From Lachnospiraceae bacterium (GTDB lineage: Bacteria; Bacillota; Clostridia; Lachnospirales; Bianqueaceae): a DNA stretch of 64,000 nt. The stretch is taken from assembly GCA_022794035.1 (NCBI GenBank), contig JAAWDX010000003.1, forward strand, positions 359,681-423,680, read 5' to 3'. Under the pieces are notes generated by a model that saw only the letters and a program-made list of their open reading frames with translations, was not told where the DNA came from and made no database searches. Made by a program: the position numbers and the translations under genes. Positions 21,169 to 30,469 of this stretch are shown here, piece by piece; position 1 is the stretch's first letter; each line of letters starts with the position of its first letter.

Positions 21169-21780
21169 TCACTCTTTCCGAAGATAGATACTCTTCCAAA
21201 AATTCATCAACTTTGAAAAGCCCCTTTCCATTTGTTCTATATTCACATTGCCACACTGAATCATCTCCCAAATATACCCTTCGGAAGCTAAATACATTTC
21301 ACGGTACATCATCGGAATATCCAATCCGGGAATAAACTGCTCTGGATCCATATTCAGCCGTGTTTTATCCGCCTTCAGATTAAAGTATCTGTGGTAGCTT
21401 TCCTGCACAGCAGCGGAAATATCTGCATCCTTTTCATAAAAGGCTTTGATGGTGAAGTTGGCCATATCGGGATAGAGATGAATCATTTCCAGCTTAGCTC
21501 GCATTCCTTTTTCCATGCTTGCGAACAGGTGCTTTTGTTCGTAACAGCCATATTTTGTCAGATAGTCGATGGTGGTCTTTGCACATTTGTCCCATAAAAA
21601 CATATACAGCTCTTTTTTGTTGTGAAAGTAATGAAAGAGCAAGGATTTGCTGATTCCGGCAGCATCTGCAATTTCACTCATAGGACTGTTTTTATAAGAG
21701 TTTTGAGAAAATATCCGATATCCTGCGTTTATGATAGCCTGCTGCTTTTCTGCGGGCAATGAAAAGAACTTTTCGTTCAT
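21169..21780 (-). CDS. TetR/AcrR family regulator
   Basis: 203 residues from ATG 21780, chosen because GGAGG sits 7 bases upstream; the frame is open 10 codons further. N-terminal HTH: MSEIADAAGISKSLLFHYF. The C-terminal ligand domain is not recognisable. It leads the exporter operon and is likely its repressor, through the inverted repeat at 21801-21836. Confidence 0.88.
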   Translation of the reverse strand: MNEKFFSLPAEKQQAIINAGYRIFSQNSYKNSPMSEIADAAGISKSLLFHYFHNKKELYMFLWDKCAKTTIDYLTKYGCYEQKHLFASMEKGMRAKLEMIHLYPDMANFTIKAFYEKDADISAAVQESYHRYFNLKADKTRLNMDPEQFIPGLDIPMMYREMYLASEGYIWEMIQCGNVNIEQMERGFSKLMNFWKSIYLRKE

Positions 21781-21800
21781 AGCATAACCTCCGTTAACCG

Positions 21801-21836
21801 AATCGATCAATTTTATTTTAATTCTATTGACCGATT
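21801..21836. promoter_or_regulatory. Candidate TetR operator and promoter
   Basis: AATCGATCAAT (21801-21811) and ATTGACCGATT (21826-21836) form 11-bp arms with one mismatch around an AT-rich 14-base centre. On the minus strand the centre contains TAAAAT, a possible -10 for the TetR gene. This is a typical autorepression layout. Confidence 0.5.
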
Positions 21837-22049
21837 TTGAGAAGCCCCTTTCAGAAAATTTTGCTGGTAACTGAGGAAATATGAATTCTGCAGTTCTGCA
21901 TTTTCATTTGGCGAATTTTTCCAGGTCTCTTTTTATTTTGCAAAAACCGCGCTTTAGGCTAGAAATTTACAGATAGATGAGATATAATAGCCGTATATAA
22001 TTCACAAAATGAATAGTTTTATGGAAGTGTGAAAATTGAGAGAGGAAAA

Positions 22050-23108
22050 ATGATGAAAAGTAAATTTCGAAAGGCGCCGGGCCTGCTGTATGATTGGATA
22101 TCGATGTTTACGCTGAAGCTGAATGAAAGAGAGAAGTGGGTGCAGTATGTGGTCAGAGCGGGGAACGAAGCGGAGGATCTGGCATATATTTCATATTGGC
22201 TGCAGCGCTTTCCTGAGCCGGATGAAATATTGAAGCTCTTCTTTTATTTGCCTGACCGAATGACGCAGAGCTGCTTAATGCAGGTTTTTAGTGCCGCTAT
22301 GCGGCAAACAGAGGGACGCATGGAGGCAGCGCAGCTATGGGAAACCATAGGCGACGTTTCAAAGATGAAGGAAGCGGTGGCACAATATTATTTGAAATAC
22401 TCGGTGCAGGGTTTGAAGCTGGAGGAAATAGGAGAGATCATTCGCCATAGTAAGCTGGCAGGAGAGATTCAGTTTTTGTTACTGGAGTTTTTCTTAAATC
22501 CGTCCATTTTTGTTGCAAGTCTTCAAAGATGGGGGAAGGAATACTATGAAGAAATGGAAAGCGTGTACCGGGAAGCGGCCAATAGTATATTAAAGTGGCA
22601 GGAAAGCGTTGGCGAGGAGGAGCTGCGGGCATGCTTCTTTTATATGCATAATGAAAAGAAGCGCGCCCATCAAAAGCTGCTGGCAGGTCTTGACAGGCTT
22701 GTATATTCTGTGACGGTGATTATGAAGAATACGCTGCTGATCGATATAGGATCCAGGCAGGGAGCGGCCGGCTGGGCCCTATTGGGCACGCAATATGATC
22801 AAATGATTAAACGGCACAAAGAAAACAAGCTGATCATGGATCAGCTTGGCAACGCGGCAGGAGATCGAAATCGGACTGCCATTATTGAATATATTGTAGC
22901 CGAAGGGGAAAAGACCAGCGCTGATATTGCTAAAAAGCTGGGGATGGCGCCCAATACGGCTGCCTATCATCTGGAGGTTATGAGAAAAGCGAGGCTCTTA
23001 AACAGTCATAACAAAGGAAAGAGCACCTATTTCTGGATTAACCCCGATGCCTGCCTGATGGCTGCCAATGTATTTCAGCGCTGGGCCAGAGGAAAAGCAG
23101 AGGATTAA
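22050..23108 (+). CDS. Protein with C-terminal ArsR-type winged helix
   Basis: 352 residues from ATG 22050 (AGAGG upstream); a GTG seven codons earlier is also open. Residues about 265-350 form a winged helix with TSADIAKKLGMAPNTAAYHL and a wing KGKSTYFWINPD, as in ArsR-type regulators. No metal-binding cysteines are obvious. The first ~260 residues look all-helical, rich in Trp, Glu and Met, and I do not recognise them. A small inverted repeat (ATTCA-N5-TGAAT, 22000-22014) sits at the expected transcription start. It ends 4 bases inside the end of argD, tail to tail. Confidence 0.7.
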   Translation: MMKSKFRKAPGLLYDWISMFTLKLNEREKWVQYVVRAGNEAEDLAYISYWLQRFPEPDEILKLFFYLPDRMTQSCLMQVFSAAMRQTEGRMEAAQLWETIGDVSKMKEAVAQYYLKYSVQGLKLEEIGEIIRHSKLAGEIQFLLLEFFLNPSIFVASLQRWGKEYYEEMESVYREAANSILKWQESVGEEELRACFFYMHNEKKRAHQKLLAGLDRLVYSVTVIMKNTLLIDIGSRQGAAGWALLGTQYDQMIKRHKENKLIMDQLGNAAGDRNRTAIIEYIVAEGEKTSADIAKKLGMAPNTAAYHLEVMRKARLLNSHNKGKSTYFWINPDACLMAANVFQRWARGKAED

Positions 23109-24298
23109 GGCAGGCTTTTCTCTAATTTTTGGATCATTTCATCGACGTGGCTTTCTGTGATGATGAGCGGAGGAACAAGGCGGAGCACATTGCCTCCGGC
23201 AGAAATGACAATGAGGCCATTTTCCAAAGCTTTTTTACATATGTCGCCAACAGGAAACGCAGGATCTACGACAAGGCCCTGCATGAGCCCCATGCCGCGC
23301 CGGCCGGTTAGGCAGCTATGCCGGGAAACCAGCTGGTCAAGCTGAGATTCCAGATAGGGCGTGAGCGCTTGTACATGCTCGAAGATCCGATCCTGCTCAA
23401 AAATAGAGAGAACCTTGGACACGGCAGCGCACGCGAATGGGTTGCCACCATAGGTGGTGCCGTGATCGCCTGGTGCGAGAGAGGCCTTTGAAAGCTTTTC
23501 ATTCAGCAGGAAGGCACCAACCGGGATGCCGCCTCCGAGCGCCTTGGCGCAGGTGATGATATCAGGCTGAATCCCATAAACCTCATAAGCGAAGGCATGG
23601 CCGGTGCGGCCTAGTCCGCACTGAATTTCATCGAGGATGAGCACGAGGTCGTGTTCATCGCACAGTGCGCGCAGCCCCTGCAGGAAGGAGGGATCTGCGG
23701 GATAGATGCCGCCTTCACCCTGAATGGTCTCGACGATGATGGCGCAGGTGCGGTCATTAATCTGCGCTTTAACACTGTCGAGGTCATTGAACAGGGCAAA
23801 TTTGACGCCGGCCATCAATGGCTCAAAGGGCTCGCGGTAATGATCGGTGCCTGTTACGGAGAGCGCGCCGATGCTGCGGCCATGGAAGGAATGCTGCATG
23901 GCAATGATCTCATGGCCTGCATGTCCTGTTTTTTGATAAGCGTATTTTTTGGCAGCCTTTAGCGCCCCCTCAATGGCCTCGGTGCCGCTGTTGGTGAAGA
24001 AAACGCGGTGCATATGGCTCAGCGCCAGCAGCTTTGTGCCAGCGTCAATGGAGGGCTGATGATAGTAGAGATTGGACGTGTGAAGCAGCTTGTCAATCTG
24101 CGCCTTCAGCGCTTCGTCATAGCCGGGATAGTGATAGCCAAGCGCGCACACGGCAATGCCGGCGGCAAAATCGAGATAGGCCTTGCCGTCCGTATCATAC
24201 AGATAGCAGCCCTGGCCGTGGTCTAATACAATAGGGAAGCGCGTGTAGGTATGGAGCAGTGTGTGTTCTGCCTCGTTGATTTGCTGAAGCTGTGTCAT
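23105..24298 (-). CDS. argD: Acetylornithine aminotransferase
   Basis: 397 residues, class III PLP aminotransferase. The acidic cofactor site is [14 protein letters not shown], and the PLP lysine is in [13 protein letters not shown]. It turns N-acetylglutamate semialdehyde into N-acetylornithine. AAAGGAGC lies inside the end of argB, and the genes overlap by 4 bases. It is the last gene of the arginine cluster. Confidence 0.94.
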   Translation of the reverse strand: MTQLQQINEAEHTLLHTYTRFPIVLDHGQGCYLYDTDGKAYLDFAAGIAVCALGYHYPGYDEALKAQIDKLLHTSNLYYHQPSIDAGTKLLALSHMHRVFFTNSGTEAIEGALKAAKKYAYQKTGHAGHEIIAMQHSFHGRSIGALSVTGTDHYREPFEPLMAGVKFALFNDLDSVKAQINDRTCAIIVETIQGEGGIYPADPSFLQGLRALCDEHDLVLILDEIQCGLGRTGHAFAYEVYGIQPDIITCAKALGGGIPVGAFLLNEKLSKASLAPGDHGTTYGGNPFACAAVSKVLSIFEQDRIFEHVQALTPYLESQLDQLVSRHSCLTGRRGMGLMQGLVVDPAFPVGDICKKALENGLIVISAGGNVLRLVPPLIITESHVDEMIQKLEKSLP

Positions 24299-25173
24299 GA
24301 GTCAAGCTCCTTTCGTAAAATGGCAGTGCCGATGCCCTTGTTGGTGAAAATTTCTAAGAGCAGGCTGTGAGGAATGCGGCCATCTAAAATATGGACGCGG
24401 TTTACGCCGTTTTCAATGGCAGCGATGCAGTTGTGCAGCTTGGGGATCATGCCGCCGCCGACAAAACCGTCTTCGATCAGCCGAGCTGCCTCTGAAACGC
24501 AGAGCTCGGAGATCAGCGTAGAGGGATCGTCCTTATCACGGTAGACGCCCTCAATATCAGTTAAAAAGGTAAGCTTTTCAGCGTGGACGGCTTCTGCCAC
24601 GGCACAGGCAGCATCATCGGCATTGATGTTGTAGGTCTGAAAATTCTCATCGAGTCCGATGGGGCAAACGATGGGCAGGCAGTCATCAGCCAGCAGATCC
24701 AAAAGCAGCTTAGGATTGACATGGGTAATCTCGCCAACATAGCCGATATTCTGGCCGGCAGACAGCTTTTTCTGAACAGTGAGCAGGCCGCCGTCCTTGC
24801 CGCTGATGCCGACCGCATGAACGCCCAGCGCCTGTACAAGGGTGACGAGCTCTTTGTTGACTTTACCCAGCACCATCTCGGCAATTTCCATGGTCTCTGC
24901 ATCGGTTACGCGCAGACCATTGACAAACTGCGGCTCTTTTCCCACCTTAGAGACCCAGCGGCTGATTTCCTTGCCGCCGCCATGGACAATGATGGGCTTA
25001 AAGCCGGTAAGTTTAAGCAAAACAACGTCTTGAATGACGTTCTTTTTTAATTCAGGATCCACCATGGCGCTGCCGCCATATTTCACAACCACGATCTTGC
25101 GGTTGAAGCGCTGGATATAAGGCAGGGCTTCAATGAGCACCTGAGCCTTATCCAGATATTCTTGATTGATCAT
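24295..25173 (-). CDS. argB: Acetylglutamate kinase
   Basis: 292 residues, amino acid kinase fold. KYGGSAM at the N-terminus and VHGGGKEIS bind phosphates. [19 protein letters not shown] and the end [10 protein letters not shown] are typical. It phosphorylates N-acetylglutamate. AAAGGAAA precedes the ATG. Confidence 0.95.
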   Translation of the reverse strand: MINQEYLDKAQVLIEALPYIQRFNRKIVVVKYGGSAMVDPELKKNVIQDVVLLKLTGFKPIIVHGGGKEISRWVSKVGKEPQFVNGLRVTDAETMEIAEMVLGKVNKELVTLVQALGVHAVGISGKDGGLLTVQKKLSAGQNIGYVGEITHVNPKLLLDLLADDCLPIVCPIGLDENFQTYNINADDAACAVAEAVHAEKLTFLTDIEGVYRDKDDPSTLISELCVSEAARLIEDGFVGGGMIPKLHNCIAAIENGVNRVHILDGRIPHSLLLEIFTNKGIGTAILRKELDS

Positions 25174-25211
25174 TGTATTTTTCCTTTCTGTTTTGGTATT
25201 GCCTTTAAGGA

Positions 25212-26432
25212 TTAAGAGCGGTAGTCGGCGTTGATTTTTACATAATCATAGGTTAAGTCGCAGCCCCAGGCTGTAGCGCAGGCAGAGCCCATTTTAATAT
25301 CGGCGATGGCAGTGACAGCCGGCTGCGAGAGGATCCGGGTGGCCTCTTCTTCGCTGTAATCCAGTGCCACGCCGTCTTTTACCAGCTGGATTTGCCCGGC
25401 AGCGCTTTCAAAGAAAAGATCAACCTGCTGCGGATCAAAGGAGGCGCCGGAATACCCCATTGCGCAGAGGATGCGTCCCCAATTGGCATCATGTCCGTAA
25501 ATCGCCGCCTTCGTGAGATTGGAAGTGATCACAGCCTTGCTCAGAAGCTTAGCCTGCTCCTTGCTCTCAGCGCCGATAACCTTTACTTCAAACAAGGCCG
25601 TAGCGCCCTCGCCGTCGCCGGCCATCTGCTTGGCCAGTGTTTCATTTACAAAATGCAGCGCCTCACAAAACAGCAGGTAATCTGCATTTTTTTCGCAGAT
25701 CTGCGGATTGCCGGCCAGGCCATTGGCCAGCAGCAAACAGGTATCATTGGTGGAGGTATCGCCGTCAACGGAAATCATATTGTAGGTATCCTCCACATCA
25801 TTTTGCAGCGCCTCCAGCAGCAGTGCCTGCGAGATCGCCGCGTCGGTAGTGATAAAGCTCAGCATCGTGCACATATTCGGATGAATCATGCCCGATCCCT
25901 TGCACATCCCGCCGATCGTAACCGTATGGCCGCTCAGCGTAAGCTGCACAGCGACCTCCTTTTCATGCGTATCGGTCGTCATAATCGCCAGTGCTGCCTG
26001 ATGGCCGCTAGCGAGATCCTCAGAAAGCTGCGGTGCCATAGCCTGAATGCCACTGGCAATACGATCCATCGGCAGCTGCTTGCCGATCACCCCAGTGGAG
26101 GCCACCAGCACCTGATGCATGTCGATGCCCAGCTGCACGCCAGCAGCTTCCGCCGTGAGGCGGCAGTACTCCATGCCCTCCGAGCCGGTGCATGCATTGG
26201 CAATACCGGCATTGATCACCACAGCCTGCGCCGTGCCCTGCTGCACAATCTGCTGATCCCACAGCACAGGAGCCGCCTTGACAAGATTGCGCGTAAACGT
26301 GCCCGCTGCATGACAGGGCGCCTGACTATAGATCATGGCCATATCCTGCCGGTTCTGATATTTGATGCCGGCCGCTGTACTGGCGGCCGAAAAGCCCTGT
26401 GCGGCCGTAACGCCGCCCTGTATCTGTTTCAT
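25212..26432 (-). CDS. argJ: Glutamate N-acetyltransferase / ornithine acetyltransferase
   Basis: 406 residues from ATG 26432 (GGAGAAA upstream); the frame is open 27 codons earlier without similarity. The self-cleavage site is present as [13 protein letters not shown], where the Thr is the nucleophile; Cys stands before it where Ala is usual. It recycles the acetyl group from N-acetylornithine to glutamate. Whether it also uses acetyl-CoA cannot be read from the sequence. Confidence 0.95.
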   Translation of the reverse strand: MKQIQGGVTAAQGFSAASTAAGIKYQNRQDMAMIYSQAPCHAAGTFTRNLVKAAPVLWDQQIVQQGTAQAVVINAGIANACTGSEGMEYCRLTAEAAGVQLGIDMHQVLVASTGVIGKQLPMDRIASGIQAMAPQLSEDLASGHQAALAIMTTDTHEKEVAVQLTLSGHTVTIGGMCKGSGMIHPNMCTMLSFITTDAAISQALLLEALQNDVEDTYNMISVDGDTSTNDTCLLLANGLAGNPQICEKNADYLLFCEALHFVNETLAKQMAGDGEGATALFEVKVIGAESKEQAKLLSKAVITSNLTKAAIYGHDANWGRILCAMGYSGASFDPQQVDLFFESAAGQIQLVKDGVALDYSEEEATRILSQPAVTAIADIKMGSACATAWGCDLTYDYVKINADYRS

Positions 26433-26502
26433 GTTATTTCTCCATTCATAAGTAGTATATAGCGCCGCTAAGCGGCAAAAGGATGGTTGCTTTGCCTTAG
26501 GG

Positions 26503-26973
26503 TCACGGAACAAAGTCGGTGTGGTTTTGCGGATTCAGATTGCATTCATAATAATTCACGTCGTCGCGCTGCTGCCAGCCCAGCCCCTGCCAGAAGCGGT
26601 TGCCTACGGCATTATTTTGGAAGGCAATGAGATTGACCTTATTGATTCCCTCTTTTTTCAGAGCCTCGAGGCAGGCCTGCACCATCTGCTGACCGATGCC
26701 CTGCTTACGGTACGCTTCGTGAACGCATACATGATAGAGACAGGCTCTGCGCCCGTCGTGGCCGCAGAGGATGGCGCCTATGATCTTATGGTCCTGCACG
26801 GCCACCATGCTGGTGGTAGGGTTGCGGCGGATAAAGGCCTCTATGCCTTCTTTGGAATCATCTAAGGTGCGGATGCCAAAGCCGTGGATCGAAAGCCAAA
26901 GGGCGTGTACCTCTTCATAATCGGCCATGGTCATGATGCGGATGGTCAGTTTGTGTTGATTTGCTATGCTCAT
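26503..26973 (-). CDS. GNAT acetyltransferase inside the arginine cluster
   Basis: 156 residues from ATG 26973 with GAGGTG upstream. GNAT fold with the acetyl-CoA loop RKQGIGQQM, RACLYHVCVHEAY and FWQGLGWQQRDDVNYYECNL. It resembles the YpeA-like group. It lies between argC and argJ with a 15-base gap to argC, so it is co-transcribed with arginine genes. It may be a short N-acetylglutamate synthase or an unrelated acetylase; this cannot be decided here. Confidence 0.85.
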   Translation of the reverse strand: MSIANQHKLTIRIMTMADYEEVHALWLSIHGFGIRTLDDSKEGIEAFIRRNPTTSMVAVQDHKIIGAILCGHDGRRACLYHVCVHEAYRKQGIGQQMVQACLEALKKEGINKVNLIAFQNNAVGNRFWQGLGWQQRDDVNYYECNLNPQNHTDFVP

Positions 26974-26988
26974 GATGCACCTCAAGGC

Positions 26989-28029
26989 TTACGGGAACAT
27001 GGGGACGGCAGTCAGGCCCTCAGTTTCCTCTAAGCCAAACAGTAGGTTCATATTTTGAACGGCTTGTCCGGCAGCGCCTTTGATGAGATTGTCCATAGCG
27101 CCCATCATGATAATCCGGTTAGTACGAGGATCGATTTTGAAATTGACATCTACAAAATTGCTGCCCTCTACCCAGCGGGTCTGTGGGCAGGCATCCTTCG
27201 GCAGTACCCGTACAAAAAACTCATGATCGTAGGCCTGATCATAGACGGCCTTTACCTCTTCATAGCTGACGGTCTTGGTTAGCGTAGCATAGGCCGTGAC
27301 AAGAATGCCGCGGTTCATAGGGACAAGATGGGGCGTAAAGCTGAGGGTCAGCGGCATGCCAGCGGCAAGGCTGAGCTGATCCTCTATTTCCGGCGTATGC
27401 CGGTGGGTTGCTACGCCGTAGGCCTTGATATTTTCGTTGACCTCGCAGAATAGGTTATCCAGTTTGGCGGAGCGGCCGGCGCCGGAGGTGCCGGATTTGG
27501 CATCGATGATGATGCTCTGAGGATCGATGAGGCCGGCCTTTAACAAGGGGTAGATCGAGAGGATGGAGCAGGTAGGATAACAGCCGGGATTGGCGATGAG
27601 CCGTGCATTTTGGATGGCAGCCCGGTTGAGTTCGCACAGACCATAGACGGCTTCAGGGACAAATTGAGGCGCTCCATGGGTAAGGCCGTACCATTTTTCA
27701 TATTTTGCCACATCCTGAATACGGAAATCGGCGCTTAGATCAATGATTTTGACTTTGGAAAGCAGCGCTTCGCTTACCAGGGAGGAGCAGAGCCCCTGAG
27801 GAGTGGCCGTGAAAATGACATCAACCGCATCGGCCATTTTCTCTATATTGTCATCCAGACAGGCGGCGTCTACCAGCTGAAAAAAGTTTTGATAGACCTT
27901 GGCGTAGGGCTCATCGACATAGCTGTGAGACCCATACCAGACAATCTCTGCATCTTTATGCTGCAGCAACAATCGTACAATTTCAGAACCGGCATAGCCA
28001 GTTGCACCAATAATGCCTACTTTTATCAT
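26989..28029 (-). CDS. argC: N-acetyl-gamma-glutamyl-phosphate reductase
   Basis: 346 residues. The NAD(P) loop GIIGATGYAGSEIVRLL opens the protein. The catalytic Cys is in NPGCYPT, and the family segment GTSGAGR follows. It reduces acetylglutamyl phosphate to the semialdehyde. It is first in the cluster, with AAAGGAG upstream and a strong promoter at 28065-28093. Confidence 0.95.
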   Translation of the reverse strand: MIKVGIIGATGYAGSEIVRLLLQHKDAEIVWYGSHSYVDEPYAKVYQNFFQLVDAACLDDNIEKMADAVDVIFTATPQGLCSSLVSEALLSKVKIIDLSADFRIQDVAKYEKWYGLTHGAPQFVPEAVYGLCELNRAAIQNARLIANPGCYPTCSILSIYPLLKAGLIDPQSIIIDAKSGTSGAGRSAKLDNLFCEVNENIKAYGVATHRHTPEIEDQLSLAAGMPLTLSFTPHLVPMNRGILVTAYATLTKTVSYEEVKAVYDQAYDHEFFVRVLPKDACPQTRWVEGSNFVDVNFKIDPRTNRIIMMGAMDNLIKGAAGQAVQNMNLLFGLEETEGLTAVPMFP

Positions 28030-28057
28030 AATTGAAGAAATCTCCTTTGAAATGTGA

Positions 28058-28093
28058 TTGCATTATTATACATCTAAAATGAATATTATGCAA
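28058..28093 (-). promoter_or_regulatory. argC promoter with overlapping ARG-box-like sites
   Basis: On the minus strand TTGCAT (28093-28088), a 17-base spacer and TATAAT (28070-28065). TGCATTATTATACA at 28059-28072 fits the TGNAT-N4-ATNCA pattern of ArgR boxes and covers the -10. A second, one base shorter, covers the -35 (28080-28092). This predicts repression by ArgR with arginine. No argR gene is in the window. Confidence 0.65.
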
Positions 28094-28117
28094 TAGTAAA
28101 GATGGTAAAATGTGTGG

Positions 28118-28146
28118 TTTACAAAAGGAAATAATTGAGGTAAAAT
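28118..28146 (+). promoter_or_regulatory. Promoter of the degV-like gene
   Basis: TTTACA (28118-28123), 17 bases, TAAAAT (28141-28146). It is divergent from the argC promoter, about 25 bases apart. Confidence 0.6.
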
Positions 28147-28209
28147 AAACAGATCATACTGCCGTTTGAAAGAAATGGATCAAGCGCAGTCACGAATAAG
28201 GAGTAGTAT

Positions 28210-29082
28210 ATGGCAAAAGTTGCGATCATAACAGACAGCAATAGCGGAATTACACAAAAAGAGAGCAGAGAGCTGGGGATCGAAGTCGTGCCCATGCCCT
28301 TTTATATAGACGGTAAGCTGTATTTTGAGGATATCTCGCTGACGCAGGAAGAATTTTATCAGCGTTTAGAGCAGGAAGCGGAGATTTCCACCTCACAGCC
28401 GGCGCCGGGGGATGTGATAGATCTTTGGAAAAAGGTACTGAAAAATTATGATCAGATTATACATATCCCGATGTCAAGCGGTCTTAGCAGCGCCTGTGAG
28501 ACGGCGCATATGCTGGCGGAGGATTTTGACGGCCGGGTGCAGGTGGTAAACAATCAGCGCATCTCGGTTACGCAGAGACAGTCGGTGCTGGATGCGATTA
28601 CGCTGGCAGCGATGGGGGCTGATGCGCTGACAATTAAGCAAAGGCTTGAAGAAACTAAGTTTGATTCCAGTATTTATATTACAGTGGAGACGCTGAAATA
28701 TCTGAAAAAGGGCGGACGGATTACGCCGGCCGGCGCTGCGCTGGGGACGATTTTAAATATCAAGCCGGTGCTGCAGATTCAGGGCGGCAAGCTGGACGCG
28801 TATGCGAAAACGCGCGGGATGAAGGCGGCGCGCAAGGTCATGATTGAGGCGATGAAAAAGGATATGGAAGCCCGCTTTGCGCAGATGTATCAAAAGGGCG
28901 AGATGAGACTGCAGATTGCCTATAGCGGAGCCGATGATGCTGCGGCGCAGGACTGGAAGAGGGAGTTGTCGGCAGCTTTTCCGGGACATCATTTTGATAT
29001 GTCGCCGCTGTCGCTGAGCGTTGCCTGTCATATCGGGGCCGGGGCACTGGCTGTGGCCTGTGCCAGAAAGCTTTCCGGCTGA
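28210..29082 (+). CDS. DegV family fatty-acid-binding protein
   Basis: 290 residues. The N-terminal ITDSNSGI, the PMSSGLSSACETA loop and LKYLKKGGRITPAGA are the DegV signatures. Members bind a fatty acid in a deep pocket, and some (FakB) present it to the kinase FakA. No fakA is nearby, so the partner is unknown. AAGGAG precedes the ATG. Confidence 0.92.
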   Translation: MAKVAIITDSNSGITQKESRELGIEVVPMPFYIDGKLYFEDISLTQEEFYQRLEQEAEISTSQPAPGDVIDLWKKVLKNYDQIIHIPMSSGLSSACETAHMLAEDFDGRVQVVNNQRISVTQRQSVLDAITLAAMGADALTIKQRLEETKFDSSIYITVETLKYLKKGGRITPAGAALGTILNIKPVLQIQGGKLDAYAKTRGMKAARKVMIEAMKKDMEARFAQMYQKGEMRLQIAYSGADDAAAQDWKRELSAAFPGHHFDMSPLSLSVACHIGAGALAVACARKLSG

Positions 29083-29672
29083 TGAGCGCAAAGGCTGATA
29101 TGAAAATAGAAGCAATTGCAGCAGAGGGAGATATTCAGATTCGAAAGATGCAGGGCAGTGCTGCCGACTTTACCTTGTTTTTAAAATGGATGACCGATCC
29201 GGAAACGATGCGGTACTGGGATGGCATGCATACGCACTACACCTATGAGAAGGTAGCAAAGAAATATCAGGAGCATCTTGATGAGCATGTGACGCAGTGC
29301 ATGATAGTCTACCGGCAGCGGGAGATCGGATATTGTCAGTTTTATACCCTGACTCCTGCAGAGTATGAGATTTCGGAGGAGGATTTTTTTCGCTTTGTAG
29401 CCCCCTCTGAGAAAGTATATGGGATCGATATTTTTTTAGGAGAGACGGCATATCGTGATCGAGGGATAGGAACTAAAGCACTGAAGCTGCTTATGAAGGC
29501 TTTATTTAGCCGGTATCATGCGGATGTGCTCATGATAGATCCTAAAACGCATAATCACAGAGCGATCCGCTGTTACCATAACTGTGGATTTGAGGACTAT
29601 TTTGTAGCGCCTCAAAGGGAAGAGCAGGATGGTGTGCTGTATGATTCACTGATAATGGGATGCCGTATATAA
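29082..29672 (+). CDS. AAC(6')-like GNAT acetyltransferase
   Basis: 196 residues. The C-terminal half shows the layout of aminoglycoside 6'-N-acetyltransferases: YGIDIFLGETAYRDRGIGTK, then IDPKTHNHRAIRCYHNCGF. The start overlaps the degV stop (TGATG); ATG 29100, with AAAGG upstream, is an alternative that removes six residues. Substrate is not proven. Chromosomal AAC(6')-like enzymes may act on other amines. It shares an operon with the DegV protein. Confidence 0.75.
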   Translation: MSAKADMKIEAIAAEGDIQIRKMQGSAADFTLFLKWMTDPETMRYWDGMHTHYTYEKVAKKYQEHLDEHVTQCMIVYRQREIGYCQFYTLTPAEYEISEEDFFRFVAPSEKVYGIDIFLGETAYRDRGIGTKALKLLMKALFSRYHADVLMIDPKTHNHRAIRCYHNCGFEDYFVAPQREEQDGVLYDSLIMGCRI

Positions 29673-29673
29673 A

Positions 29674-29703
29674 AAGGCGATGGGATAATACCCATCGCCT
29701 TTT
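29674..29703. terminator. Bidirectional terminator
   Basis: AAGGCGATGGG, loop ATAATA, CCCATCGCCTT with A- and T-runs on the sides. It serves the acetyltransferase on the plus strand and the AbiEii-like gene on the minus strand. Confidence 0.85.
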
Positions 29704-29724
29704 GCTGATGTTAAATATGTTTTA

Positions 29725-30459
29725 TTATTTAGGCTCCTGTTCATCCTTGGGGAGAATATCTTTAATATATGCTTTTACTTTTTGGTAGATTTCCTCGAAG
29801 GGTGGTTTGGTTACGTCACCTGTGAAACGGAATTTTTCATAAGAATGTCTTAAATCATCAGGTCTATAAAGAAAACCTTGAAAGCTATCTAAAGTTCTTT
29901 TGCTGTGCTGCAGAGCATTTAAAACGTTTAAGGAGTTAAATTTGAAAATCTTGGAAATATAGTACAAATCTACGACATCCTTTATTCTGCGGAATACCTT
30001 GTCAGTAGAGATTGCTGCGATTTTATCAGATACCATCTGTAACGGAGAAATCCCACAAAAACGAATTCCTTCTATTTCGTAGATTTTTGTAGGTGAAAGG
30101 GGTCTGTTTACATCAATATCCATTGTAAAAAGAACTTCAGCGGTAGAGCGTTCAATTAGTTCAAAGCCAGCGGAGCGGTTTTCTCCATACATTCTGTATA
30201 AGCGTATATCCAAATCTAAATCGATATCACTTTTTTCAATTGCCCTTTGTAAAGCGTCTACCATCTGATTAGCTGATGGCGCAGTGTCTGAGTTCCAATT
30301 AGCATCGATGTCGACAGTATGGCGCATTTCATCATCATAACCGGCTTCAAGTAAGCAGGCCCTTAAAACCATTGAGCCTTTGAAGCTAATGGGAATATTA
30401 CTGTCGTATATAGCTTTCATAACCATATACATTATTTTTTCTTCTGCTGATATATTCAA
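29725..30459 (-). CDS. AbiEii/AbiGii-type nucleotidyltransferase toxin
   Basis: 244 residues. The DNA-polymerase-beta-like core is visible as SFKGSMVLRACLL (the GS loop) and TVDIDANW (the metal-binding DxD), followed by a helical C-terminus with RRIKDVVDLYYISKIF. The family includes type IV toxins (AbiEii, MenT-like) that transfer nucleotides, in some cases to tRNA. It starts 10 bases after the HTH gene and is therefore co-transcribed with it. The locus is much more AT-rich than its surroundings, which suggests acquisition. Confidence 0.85.
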   Translation of the reverse strand: MNISAEEKIMYMVMKAIYDSNIPISFKGSMVLRACLLEAGYDDEMRHTVDIDANWNSDTAPSANQMVDALQRAIEKSDIDLDLDIRLYRMYGENRSAGFELIERSTAEVLFTMDIDVNRPLSPTKIYEIEGIRFCGISPLQMVSDKIAAISTDKVFRRIKDVVDLYYISKIFKFNSLNVLNALQHSKRTLDSFQGFLYRPDDLRHSYEKFRFTGDVTKPPFEEIYQKVKAYIKDILPKDEQEPK

Positions 30460-30469
30460 AGCAATTACC

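Noticed and set aside
24008..24234. Small plus-strand frames opposite argD
   Set aside because: Antisense to the conserved aminotransferase, with no independent signals.
25392..26462. 356-codon plus-strand frame opposite argJ
   Set aside because: ArgJ motifs and the operon context on the minus strand are decisive. This frame is His/Arg/Gln-rich, as expected of a shadow.
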